A DNA stretch of 64,000 bases, taken from NCBI GenBank assembly GCA_018257865.1, contig JAEUBA010000003.1, positions 62,001-126,000 on the forward strand. Direction: 5' to 3'. Both the position numbers and the translations under genes were made by a program. Below, one piece after another: positions 32,201 to 43,655 of the stretch. Source of the DNA: Stereocaulon alpinum (taxonomy: Eukaryota > Ascomycota > Lecanoromycetes > Lecanorales > Stereocaulaceae). Position 1 is the first letter of the stretch. Each line of letters begins with the position of its first letter. Under the pieces are notes generated by a model. The model was not told the origin of the DNA and did not search any database. It saw only the letters and a program-made list of their open reading frames with translations.

Positions 32201-35200
32201 GCCAAGGAAGTCGTCTCCTGGATCTGGAAACAAATTTCCCTTAGAATCTTTAGCTTATTCCATTCGTGCTTCTCGAGTCTTTATCGACAGTAATGGCGAC
32301 AGTCTAAAGATAGCCCCCAAACATCGAAGACTCTCTTGGAACTTGAACGCGTAGATCATCATTTCGCCTTGGCCATACAAACTTCTTCGTCTCCATGTCC
32401 GTGATCCTGATATCTTGCAACAAGGTCAATGTTGAAACAAGTGTAGGAACACCGACCAAGCCCGGGTCGTTGTTTGCCGATGGCATCATGCAATGACTTT
32501 ACTCCATGATTTTGGGCAGGTCCGAGCTCGATGATGGATGCTTCCATTGTTGCGGACAGACGCCCTGTCACTTTCCACGTGGAGAGATGTGGAGAAGGGT
32601 CCCAACCATCGATCTGCTTCACCAAGCAAAGTGGGGTTTAATCATGACATATCGATTGCCAAAGCATATCGATTGCCGGCGTTGCTATCTCTGAACCTCG
32701 CTTCGAGATGCAGAAAGTTCAACGTTCGAGGACCGAGAACGATGATCACCGCTAGGGGAACAGTTTTCCGCTGACCCTTTCTAGGACCTTAGAGTCTTGT
32801 TAGTTAGCGGTCGATGGGCTCTTGTGTCAACCACAGAGAGAGCGATAGATTCAGGGAAGAGCCTCGTTAGGTATAGTTCGAAGCACGATCTTTGCCAATC
32901 TAATCCAGAACGTCCTCACTGTCGGACTAGGGCAAGCCTTTAACAAACCTTAGAACCTTCTTCAAATCCCTCGGCGAATTTACGTGGAGCAATAGACTCT
33001 GGTGGCTGCTGGGGATGCTCATCCCGGGCCGTCAACCCTTAGTCTACAGGCTTTGGTCGATGCCAAGTCCTGGTCGAGCCTTGAGTGGGGCAAAAGTAAG
33101 AAGAGTTTGACCTTTGTGTCCGGGCACGCTGAGTTGGGGTGGATCATGGTGATCAACTTGCGAGCAGTGAAAGAGGGCACGGAGTTGGTCACGGGTCGAA
33201 GCAGGCCTCTTATCGGTGTCTCCAGCTGACGCAAATAAACTATCACGTAGGCCCGAGGCCATGTCCTCGAACATTTTTACGTTTTCCAACTGACTGTACC
33301 TGCGCCGTACCTGCATTAGCTGATGGATGTTCCCTACCTGCCCCGATTGGCGTTCTTCTATCTTAGCAGGGGTGGCGCATGGAGCCGACCCTAGGACACC
33401 GGGCCAATAAACGTGGCAAACAGCAAGAGCTAATGCAGCGTGACGGAACCAACGGCAATGTGAGCTGGGGGTTTCTATCTCGTAGAGCGGCAAGACGGCT
33501 TTGCCTCTTTAGTAATTAATCTCTTGCCACAGAATGCCTGGTTCGCTATTTTTAGTCAAAGCTGTACGAGCACAATGTTAAAGTTGTGCAAACTGTCCTC
33601 ACGGCGCATAAGTCTTCTACAATGGGGCACCGAGCTACGCCGCACTGAATATGGCGGGTATGTCGTCTGGTGGTGTGCTGATCATCAAAAGAAACAATAC
33701 TACTTGCGTGGTTTAGCGGCGCAGACCAATGGAGTGCATTGACTGGGCTCATCGTGGCATGATTCAGCGGACTGGATGCAACAGGAGTCAGAACTCAGAC
33801 GGAACTGGTGGATTACTGTTGGAGTTGTATACATTGACTGATCTTAGCTAGAGCTATACGCGCCGCACCAATGCTGTTGATGCGCATGATGCTGACTGCT
33901 GACCCCGCACCGCACGGTTGCGGGTTTCGAGGCGGGTCAGAATGTTGTTGTGAGATGCTACTCAGGGAGCCAGTATGATACGGGCCAGTCGGTGAGGAGC
34001 AAAGTGGTGACGCTGACCACGAATCCACCAGAGCGGTACCTTGCAGCATGTAGTTATATGGACTGTTCTGGAAGCCTATCATGATCATGGCGGCTATGCA
34101 TCGTCCAATTCGAGGCTCTCCCTCTGCAAGCCTGCAGGCCGCCGATTAGGCCAATCATGTCGATAGCTGGCCGTAATCGACAATAGATACGAGTGACAGC
34201 CGTTTGATATAGAATGTGGTACTTTGTAAGCTGATGTAGGTATTCTGTATGTGCCACAATTTATAAGACTATTCGAAACATTCGGACAGCTGCACCACAT
34301 CCTTTAGATCGCTGTGCCGATTGGGACCTGTGAGTTATCGTAACCACGGCTCAATCTCTGCACCCTTTGAGCTGTGTATTCGGAACAAAATGGCTTATGT
34401 GAGACGGTTGCGTGCAGTTGGAACATCTGAGCCCCTCGTTAGTATTGCGCTGATCCCTTGCCGAAAGTGCCAGCAGGCAATGTCTTTGGCTGCTCTGCGC
34501 CGCGGGAGGAGCGACCTGAGCCGACCTGCCTCTGCAAAACGGAAATCCTGTCCTATCGCCATGTCACCAGATGTCATTTGGTTCGTGCTTTGGTAAGTAC
34601 AAAGTATAGTTTGGTGCAACGAAAGTCATTTGATTGGGCGCTTGGGTCTGGGTGACGCCAGGTCGGTCGCAATGGCCCAGGAACGGACTTGCGAGCTTGC
34701 ATAGTTTTGTCTCAGTTGTGCACAAGATTTGTGAACAGGGACTCTGATGATTGGGTCATACTTTGTGATTCTGCCTACCTAACTTAGTCGCACGCTTGAT
34801 CAATGATAAGGTAAGTTATCATTATTGTTTTGTGGAAATACGGATTCGCGCAATAGATTATTCGCTGCTTGTGTGTGTCAATCCCAAGGTAGGGTTTTGC
34901 GTTAGTGACGTTTGGCTCGGTTTGGGTGGTGGCAGAATTGGTTCAAAGCGGCACTGGATGTTCTCGCAAGTGAGCTGCTGGTGTTGCTTTTTGGCACACA
35001 GACTAACGCATGCGACCGGAGTGACTTCGACATGGGTGGTTCAGGGATGCTGGTGCGGACTGCGCCATCACATCCTCCCGAGTCCCCCATACGATTGATC
35101 CGTCTCTGCTGAATATGCTTTAACCCGCTTTTGTCTCTAGGGTGAATCTAGGTGCGCTGCTCCATTTTGGTGCAGCTTGGTTACTTCTTCGCCTAAGTGG

Positions 35201-35638
35201 AGAACAGGCCATTCGCTGCATGATGGGATGCTCAGCGTTACTTTACCCGCCCTCTGCCCTCCATGTTCGTTTTTCTCTGCTCTCTCTATCACCAGGTCTA
35301 TCCTCTTGTCGACTTCCTCCCTGTTTCCTTTTATACTAACATCTTCTTTGTAATTTACCTTTGGAGATCATTGATTTCGGGCTCTTTCTTTACACGCCCC
35401 ATTTCAATCCTCTCAGTCACTCATTTGGCTCTCTTGCCTACCATCATCCGTCCATAAGACCATCAATAAACCCTATTAGACAGACGTTTGCATAGTACAG
35501 CGCTGTTGTCCCGTCATTCCTTCAGACCCAACCACACCTTACTACTTCTCACATAAATCATATCACCCATAACGCTTCAAAAGGAAAAAGGAAGAGACGA
35601 CCTCGTCGAGCAAACATACCACAAGTCAGCAAATAGAA
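29223..35638. other. 6.4 kb without a recognisable gene, upstream of the zinc-finger factor
   Basis: The longest gene-poor stretch of the window. Open frames on both strands (for example 29550-29816 +, 32003-32293 +, 33044-33493 - and 34321-34596 +) are all under 150 codons. They lack domains, and I see no set of exons that joins into a known protein. I see no transposon ends, long inverted repeats or extreme AT bias that would suggest repeat-induced mutation. The last about 380 bases (35260-35640) are strongly pyrimidine-rich on the + strand with TTTTATACTAAC at about 35327, and probably are the core promoter and leader of the downstream factor. Distant regulatory sequence or non-coding transcripts are possible for the rest. 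Confidence 0.5.
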
Positions 35639-35700
35639 GTATGGCAATGTGAAAACTTGAAGGGCAACAGAACCATAACTGATCGTGACTTTCCTTCTAG
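35639..35700 (+). other. Probable 5' UTR intron of the zinc-finger factor
   Basis: 62 bases with donor GTATGG, branch-like ATAACTGATC and acceptor CTTCTAG, ending 25 bases before the start ATG 35726. Its removal also removes two out-of-frame ATG codons, so it would clean the leader. Confidence 0.55.
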
Positions 35701-35725
35701 CCGGCCTAATACATACATATCGGCC

Positions 35726-37708
35726 ATGGACAGTTCACATTCAATGCATACCCAGACCATGGGTCAAGCACCTTTCTTCTATTACAACCCCGAACGCAAC
35801 TCGGAACACAGACAACATGGCCACTTCTCCCCACATCCAAATGCGGCTCAAGAGAATGTACCGATGCACCATTTCCAGCAGCAAGTCTACTACCAGGATA
35901 CTATGATGCACAGCCAGCAGTCTATAATGTACCCTCAGGTGCCTTCGTCCGGACCTCATATGTATGGTCCTCAGAAGTCGATACTTGCCATGACCTCACC
36001 ACGTCCTATGCAACAAAAGCCTGCTTTCTTGTACCAATTCGATGGCCAGCAACTCTCAATTGACACCGAATGCAACACCCCAGACGTCTACGTTTATCCG
36101 TCAACACCACCGCTCTCTGTTTCTGGGAGCAGTGCCAGCAGCCCGCCCTCAACCTGCGGTATGCTACCTACTCCAGTGACGGGTGCATACATGGGACTCG
36201 ATAACATTGAGGGCGTCAAAGAGGGATGCGAAGGCGACGTGCAGAGCGAAATCCTCGCTGGCGGGGATTGGACCCGAAGCTGCTCACCACCATTAACACC
36301 TGGTACGTGATACCTTTTGACTACTCAATCAGCTATAGTCCCCTTCGGAAGCAGGTCGACAGACGTTCTCTGCAGGTATTTTATTGGGTTTAGTTGAGAA
36401 ACAGAAGTTGTCATCGGGCTAACAATTGTGGTGTCCGTAGTATTCATCCACCCACCTTCGGCAATGGCGAGCCAAGCCTCCGACCTCCTTTCCATCAATT
36501 CATGTCCCTCTCTTTCTCCTTCTCCATCACCAGCTCCACGGTCTAGCATTTGTGACACAGACATTGATTTCTGCGATCCTCGCAACTTACTCGTTGACAC
36601 TCGACATACGAGTAACATCACGGTCGATTTCCCAACTCTGCCGACTCTTTCAGGGGATGACGAGGAGCATAAACTGATACTTGGAGGAGACCTCAGCCTT
36701 ATCAAACAGGAGTCACATTTCAACAAGTCTTTTGAATCCCATTCAGCTTCTACGCTCGGTGGTCTACCAATCTTTGATTCGTTCTCTGATCTTGACTCTG
36801 AAAACGAGTTTGTCACCGACCTCGCCAGGTTTTCGCCTTCCGAAAACACCGTCTATCTTGGCAACAAGAGGCAGCGGCTTGAACTCATATCATTTGACGA
36901 AGAAGAATTTCTAAGCGAAGACAGTTTCGAGGAATTCAGCGACGTCGATCAATTTGCGTCAGCCGGCCTTCTTACACCGCCAGAGTCTCGCCGCTCTTCG
37001 GAAGACTCTTCGACCAAGATGAAAGCTACTAAGAAGCGCGCCCAAGCGAAGAAGGCGAAGAAAGCTACTTCACCCGTGGATCTCTCTGAGTCCGATCCTT
37101 GCATCAAGCACGAGGGTCACTCTCATGCCACTGCATCAAACGAGCAAGACGCTGATGACCAGGAGACCTCGTCGACCCGAGATAGCACTGCCGCCCCATC
37201 TGATAACAACGCCGTTGGATCAAGTACTGATACTGCTGCTACATCCGTGCAACCTGTCGCTCGCCGTGGCCGCAAGCAGTCTCTCACCGATGATCCTTCG
37301 AAGACTTTCGTCTGCACTCTGTGCTCCCGTCGATTCCGCCGCCAGGAACACCTCAAGCGCCATTACCGCTCTCTCCATACTCACGACAAGCCTTTCGAGT
37401 GCAATGAGTGCGGTAAAAAATTCTCTCGCAGCGATAACCTTTCACAACATGCCCGTACTCACGGGAGCGGTGCCATTGTGATGGGTGTCCTTGAGGATGG
37501 GGAGCTACCACCAACCGAAACTGGTAGCCCTATTGACCATGCGGATGCTGGTGCGCTCGGTGCTATTCTGTTTGAAGCTGCACAAGCTGCCGCTGCCAAC
37601 GCATCCAGCAGCTCTTCGTCAAGCAGTAGCTCCCACAGGGACAGCACCAGCCCCGTACCATCGATGGAAAACAGCAAAGCACTAAAGAAGAGGAAGAGGG
37701 AGGACTAA
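35726..37708 (+). CDS. C2H2 zinc-finger transcription factor, SebA/Msn2-like
   Basis: Nuclear stress-response regulator of the Msn2/Msn4-SebA group, which binds STRE (AGGGG) sites in yeast. Exons are 35726-36302 and 36441-37708, 614 residues. The N-terminal half is rich in Gln, His, Met and Pro and then Ser. Acidic activation-type stretches follow (for example FDEEEFLSEDSFEEFSDVD). Two adjacent C2H2 fingers near the C-terminus (37308-37465) read FVCTLCSRRFRRQEHLKRHYRSLH and, across a DKPFEC linker, NECGKKFSRSDNLSQHARTH. The finger helices QEHLKRH and SDNLSQH are those of Msn2-type proteins. A poly-Ser run and a basic KKRKRED end follow. The start has no upstream in-frame ATG. Single strongest alternative: another two-finger factor of the same subgroup. 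Confidence 0.88.
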
Positions 37709-38706
37709 GAAACTTTGCGAAACTTGTACCATATTTCACTACGACATTACGATTCCATGTGCCCGTCCGCCCTCGGGCATGACGCAAATGATGGCTTTAC
37801 CTGCCAAAAGTGTTGCTGTACTCATAAAGGGTCTATTCTACTAGACGGGGGCGTTTGCACGAGCTTTAGCGGTTTAAGAGGTGGGGCTTACTCGTGGCCG
37901 CCAAACGGTGTTTAGAGGCTGTGTATTTGTTTTTCCTTACACTTCTCTGTATCAATATTTGGGATGGACGGATTTATGTAGCATTTTTCTTTACTCTTCA
38001 TGCTTGTTGTATGCTTTGTGCTGGTCACTTTGCTGAACATAGCGTACATTATCAATGAATCAGCCGTGGAACACCCATCATTGGCTACATGCTTGTGTCG
38101 TCCCTATCTCGATCTTCAGACCGAACATCGATAATGTACATCGTGTTCCTCGTATTGCACAATCTCACATAATACCGATAGTTCGCTCGCTTACAACAAG
38201 AATTCCATATAAAGAAAAATCTAGCCACGACATCGAGCATGATCATCATGTACCTCAGAGATCCCCCAGCCCCATCACAGCACCTCAAGCAACCAATCTC
38301 CCTCTACCCCACCCACACTTTGCACATGCCCCTCATCTTTGCTATCGATACGCCGACCTTGTCAGGCCTGCATGCTGCACATGACATTCCTACCAAGCTT
38401 TTCGAATCAACTTCGCGCGCGCTAAGGACGGAGGCCTCCTCAGCAGACCGCCCTGGCCATCGATCCTTTTCTCCCACGACGTTGTGAAGATCATCCAGAG
38501 CTGCTATTACTCTTTGAAATTTGAGCACGTGGTCTGTTTCAGAAATCATTCGCTGCGTGGGGTTTGGCTTTTTCGATTGGTTTTGAAATCCTTGTAGCCT
38601 CCTCTTGCTGCCTGATCTTCGCAGGGACAGGGAGGATGTTTATATTCAAGGTGGATGGCGTTTTGGGCACATGATTGATTTTTTTTCCTGGTAATTGTGT
38701 AGGTGC
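37709..38706. other. Convergent 3' flanks of the zinc-finger gene and DPH4
   Basis: 1 kb between convergent genes, relatively AT-rich with long T runs (for example 37926-38000), as in 3' UTR DNA. The open frame 38055-38384 shows no domain. Confidence 0.5.
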
Positions 38707-39213
38707 TTAGCCATCTTCGGCCACGGCAAATGTTACTCGGAGCCAGAGACTGCATCCTTGGCAGCCAGCTACTAGTTCTCCGTATTCAGTATTGTTTTCT
38801 AGATCCTTTTCGGTTATGATGTATGCTCGCTCTTTGCCGCATCGGCAGCTGCGATACCATGTCTCTTGAACGTAATCGTAAAGTAGCTCGTCAAGATCGA
38901 CTGTCTCTAGGCCTGAATGGGAGGCCTGGGAAGGAAGTCCGGTGGAGGACTTTAGGGACAGTAGGCGATCATATTCTGAGCGTGCAACAGGGTCGGTGAG
39001 GGTCTTGTAGGCTATCGTTATCTGGTCTATTGTAGGGTTTGAGTTTCCAGGCTTTTGAGCGGGTGTGGATTTATCGGGGTGGTGTAGCAGGAGGGCGTGG
39101 CGATATGCGAGCTTGATGTCTTGCTCAGTGAGCTGTTTGCGTGATAATTGCGCAGATGGTAGAGCTAGAACCTTGTAGTGATCCTGGTTCTCCGTCTCTG
39201 CTGGCATGGCCAT
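38707..39213 (-). CDS. DPH4: Diphthamide biosynthesis J-protein Dph4 (CSL zinc finger)
   Basis: Type III J-domain protein with a CSL zinc/iron-binding domain that supplies electrons or stability in the first diphthamide step (with Dph1-Dph2-Dph3). Intronless, 168 residues from ATG 39213; an in-frame ATG two codons later is an alternative. The J domain has DHYKVL, the HPD motif in LLHHPDKS, and an AYKTLTDPVARSEYDRLL helix. The C-terminal CSL domain has the paired cysteines CRCG and GCQGCSLWLRV. The length fits yeast Dph4 (about 170). Divergent from the Mug190-like gene. Confidence 0.92.
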   Translation of the reverse strand: MAMPAETENQDHYKVLALPSAQLSRKQLTEQDIKLAYRHALLLHHPDKSTPAQKPGNSNPTIDQITIAYKTLTDPVARSEYDRLLSLKSSTGLPSQASHSGLETVDLDELLYDYVQETWYRSCRCGKERAYIITEKDLENNTEYGELVAGCQGCSLWLRVTFAVAEDG

Positions 39214-39742
39214 GAAACATAACCCAGAATAAGTTCTGTCAGTGCATGGAAGTTCTCGGGTCTGGAAAGTTTCAGATACTGTTGAACGCAAAAGCTACTT
39301 CTGCCATCGTCCCTTGCATTGTAGGATCGGTGAATGATCTAGACATTGGCCAGGTATAGATGTTCATGAGCTTACGGACCCGGGGTTGAGAGCTTTGAAC
39401 TCCATTAGAGAGGACCTCTTCTCTTCTGGCAAGGATGCGCTAGAACTAACAGGGATATCGCGTCAACCCCCCGCATGATGATCGCCCTATCCTTGATTCT
39501 GACATCCTTGGCAGATTCTTGCCTGCAGCAGGTTTCGCTTCTGCGTGGTCATGATGGCAGCTGGTCTTGCCTTCCGCCTTCACTGCTGTTGATTGCAGCT
39601 TCGCGTACTCAGGCATAAAGTACAGCAATCGGCTGCACATCTCTTGCTGCGTTGTTCACCTATCAGACCACGTGACAACGTTGGAGAGATGCAGTGATTC
39701 TCCCAATGGCCATTGGCTCAATGATGATGCAAAATCCCAAAG
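39214..39742. promoter_or_regulatory. Shared divergent promoter, DPH4 / MUG190-like gene
   Basis: 529 bases between divergent starts. Overlapping short open frames (39446-39640 and 39567-39896) have no recognisable similarity. No motif assigned. Confidence 0.45.
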
Positions 39743-42700
39743 ATGGCTAGTCATGATAATTTTGACGAGAATGCTTCGAGGCGAAGCTACGCTCCAGCAC
39801 ATAGCCAACCACACAAGATACCTAACATCCACGAGTATCGAGAGAAGCAAGAGGAACGGCAGGCCGTCTCACAGGCTACCGTTCCAGAGAAAGTAGAAAA
39901 TGAAGCGCCAAAGGGTGAAGAGCAGGAAGGCATACTGGAGGCTGCAAAAAGACATCTCCACCTTGATGGTGGTACAAAGGACCCGGCAGTTAATGAGAAA
40001 GTCCCTTACGGAAGTCATAATCGTAACCTCGACGCTCCTGTCGATGAGAATATTAAGGCTAGCAATGACCATCGAGGCAGCAATGGGGACGGGCCCCAGG
40101 ATGGGTCTGGTCATTCGGGGGAAGGAGGTCAGCATGACTCTGAGCAGCCAAAGCGAGGTGGCGGGTCCATACTCAAGGATACATCTGAGGCTCTTGACAA
40201 TACCTTGGATCCAAAACAAAAGAGGAAGAACATGAAGCATCTGAAAAGAGACCATGCGGCCCGAGAAGTGACGGATCCTGTAACGCATCTCAGAGTTATG
40301 GTTCATGACACAACAAACAAAGAGATGAAGGCGGTCCCTGAGAATGAGCCTGAGCCTGGCTCGATAGCCCGAAGTGCGACGGGTGGCAGTGCGAAGTCAA
40401 AGGGCAAGAGCCAACTTGAAAGCGAGTCGAAGGAGCAGCAGGCAGCGCACAGTGCTATGGAGAGACTCTTTCCACCACCCGAATTCGACGCTGCTAAGGA
40501 AGAAATAGCGTGCATATATAGTCTTGCTCTCACTGTTGGAATGAGTGCTCTACTTGTGACAACCGTCGTGCTCCTTGTTGGAAGCCACCTCATTAAAGGC
40601 AGTGGGGACGAACCGCTGACATGGCCAAGGTTGATTATATCATCATCACTGCTTCTCATTACTACTGGGGCTCTGGGAGGTAGTATCATCTGGGCCCTGC
40701 AAGGATGGTTGAGAAATAGGATTCACAGTGTCTGGGAGGATGAACTTTGGGATTCCGCCAGAACACAGGAGCAAGAAAATGTGGATTCCCCAATACCAGA
40801 GTCCACTCAATGGTTGAACTCCGTACTCTCTTCAGTATGGCCTATCATCAATCCGGACCTCTTTGCAAGTCTGGCCGACACCTTAGAAGATGTAATGCAG
40901 GCTTCGTTGCCCAAATTAGTGCGAATGATCAGTGTGGAAGACCTTGGTCAGGGTAGTGAGGCAATCCGCATCTTGGGTGTAAGATGGCTGCCCACAGGCG
41001 CTGCGGCGAAGAACGTATGTGAAGACGGCAAGATAAAAAGTGATAGTAAGAACAGGGACAGTGATCGTAAAGTCCCCGGCCAAGGAGAGGTTGATGACAA
41101 TGACAAACCGGACGATGAAGGAGGCCATCGACCAGATGAGCAAGGCGACAATAGCAATGGAGATGATAAAAAAGGAGATGGCGAAGATCAGAATATCGCA
41201 GAGGGCATGGAAGCCGAGGAAGGCAACTTCGTCAACGTCGAGGTCGGCTTCTCGTACAGGGCGTCAAGCAGTGGCAAGAGTCTCAAAACAAAGTCCAAGA
41301 ATGCACATCTCTTTCTTGCCTTCTATCTACCAGGAGGCGTACGCTTTCCTGTCTGGGTAGAGCTTCGCGGCATTGTTGGAACGATGCGGATGCGCCTCCA
41401 ACTCTGCCCTGATCCGCCGTTCTTCTCTCTGTGTACTTTCACGCTACTTGGTCAACCAAAAGCCGAGCTCTCTTGTGTGCCACTAACTAAGAAAGGTCTC
41501 AATATCATGGACTTTCCACTGATCTCGGCCTTTGTCCAAAGCTCCATCGATGCAGCTCTAGCAGAGTATGTTGCGCCAAAAAGCCTCACGCTTGATCTGA
41601 AAGACATGTTGGTGGGAGACGACTTCAAAAAGGATACCACTACACGGGGCATCATAATGGTTACGATCAAGAGAGGCATAGATTTCAAGGCAGGAGATCC
41701 TGGTTTCGGTCCGCTCAAGAAAGGATCTAGTGATGGATATGTCGCTGTCGGCTGGGCTAAATTTGGGAAACCTGTCTGGTCCACAAGGGTCATCACTGAG
41801 GACATGCAGCCAGTCTGGGAAGAGACCGCTTTTATTCAGGTCGGTCCACAGGAGGTGAACGCTGAGGAGCGCTTGCGCGTCCAACTCTGGGATTCTGACC
41901 GTACATCTGCTGATGATGATCTCGGACGAATTGAAGTCGATCTTAAAGAGCTGATGCACGACTCAAGATCATACTGTAATATGTGGCATCGGACTGATGG
42001 CTTTCAGGCCTTGGAAGGAGATGAGAAAATGCCGGGCACTTTAAACTGGAGCGTAGGCTATTTTCCGAAGACCAGGATACAAGCAGAACAGCTGGAGAAA
42101 CAGAACGTTGAGCCCGACGTCAAGTCTTACCAGGAGCTGAAGGATAAGGTCTCTAAGGATGCCGAGAATAGTCTACGTGAAGCCAAGGATCGGGCTGAGG
42201 CCTCTGAAACAGATCAGCAAAAGGCTCAGATGCTGAAGGCTAGAGAAGGTATGTTGTGCTAAATCTTCCCACCAGTATCTATTGACACATTGTTCAGATG
42301 CCATGATCATAGCAACTCCGCCCTTACACAATTATCCTACAGGTATTTTCTCGATACAGATACACCAGATCACCGGTCTGGAATTCGAGAAAATCAACAA
42401 GAGCCAAGCAGAGGGCGACGAGGGCGATGATACCGAGTCAGGAGCTGGCGATCTACCCTCGTCTTACTGCACCGTTATCCTCAACCATCAGACAGTATTC
42501 AAGACCCGCACCAAGCCCAAGAATGCCCAACCATTCTTCAATGCTGGGACCGAGAGACTTGTCCGAGACTGGAAGACCACGGAAGTGATGGTCGCAGTTA
42601 GGGACTCACGCGTTCATGAAAATGATGCTCTTCTGGGAATCGTATACCTACCTCTTGGCAAGCTTTTCAAAGATAGGTCGCAGGTCATGGATAACTATCC

Positions 42701-43655
42701 TCTCGTAGGTGGTATCGGCTATGGTAGGGTCCGAATATCATTAGTGTTCAGATCTGTTAAGATTCAGCTTCCCAAGGAGCTCCAAGGGTGGGACTATGGC
42801 ACGGTGGAAATTACTGGACCAGTTACATCCAAGAATATAGCTTCCGATCTCAACGACTTGAGACTCAAGCTTCGCACCACGGTCAATCGCGGTAAAATGT
42901 ACACTTCCAAATCAGACAACCCTGGAGAAAGTCACTGGAGAGGCAAACGTGACCGGCTTGTTCGGCTGGCCGTCAAGAAACGGTACGGTTCTTGCATGGT
43001 GGTCGAGTTCCGCAAAAATCAGCTCGGGCTGGACAAAACACCTGCGTTCGCCGTCCTATGGCTCAAGGACATACCCGACGAGGAAGACCGCACTGTCTCC
43101 TTGACTGTCTGGAGAGGCGATTCTAAGATGCTCAAACGCGCAAAATCCAATTGCACTGATGAGAACCTGGGTGAGAAAGCCGGTACAATCGAGGTGCCAC
43201 TGAAATACTATCGCGGTCTGGGAGCCTACCACCATAGACTAGCAAATCACAGTCCAAATCTGCAGGATGTGCTTGAGGTCCTTAGCACCGCAAATGACAA
43301 CCAAGAAGTCCGGACCGCTATGGCTGGTGATGATGATGCTGACTCAAGTGACTCTGATAGCTCAGATGAAGAGGGACCTAAGCATGCCGTCAATGGTCTT
43401 CTGAAGAAGCTCGCACCGGGTGATAAAGACGGAAGCGGTGATGCGAATGGTCACAAGGGTAATGGCCCTGTTGAGCAGATCAAGGACTACAAAGTTCATT
43501 CTGAGCAATTGCATCGGAGGCATCGCGGGCTGATGCAATGGAAGGTAGCTAGGACCGGGGCATATCTGAAGACAAAAATGGAGCATGGAAAAGATCATGT
43601 GTTGGAACGTTTTGGGCATCATGAGCGGGATCCGGGAATCGAGACTGAAGTCTGA
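39743..43655 (+). CDS. Mug190-like SMP and C2-domain membrane-contact protein
   Basis: Relative of S. pombe Mug190 and the tricalbins, which tether the ER to the plasma membrane and move lipids. Exons are 39743-42248 and 42298-43655, 1287 residues. A long polar N-terminus (about 245 residues) precedes two closely spaced membrane helices (LALTVGMSALLVTTVVLLVG and LIISSSLLLITTGALGGSII), suggesting a hairpin in the ER. The SMP domain follows (WLNSVLSSVWPIINPDL...LPGGVRFPVWVELRGIVG). It has an Asp/Lys/Gly-rich insertion of about 70 residues. Two C2-like domains come next (GIIMVTIKRGIDF... and GIFSIQIHQITGLEF...), with the intron between them, then a charged C-terminal tail. Calcium dependence is not clear, because the canonical aspartates are only partly evident. 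Confidence 0.85.

Noticed and set aside
33044..33493. 149-codon minus-strand open frame
   Set aside because: The longest in the gene-free region, but with no similarity to a known family and random-looking composition. It overlaps other unrelated frames.
29223..35638. Transposon or RIP-mutated repeat in the large gap
   Set aside because: No terminal repeats, no transposase or reverse-transcriptase fragments, and no marked AT bias seen by eye; a repeat search would decide.
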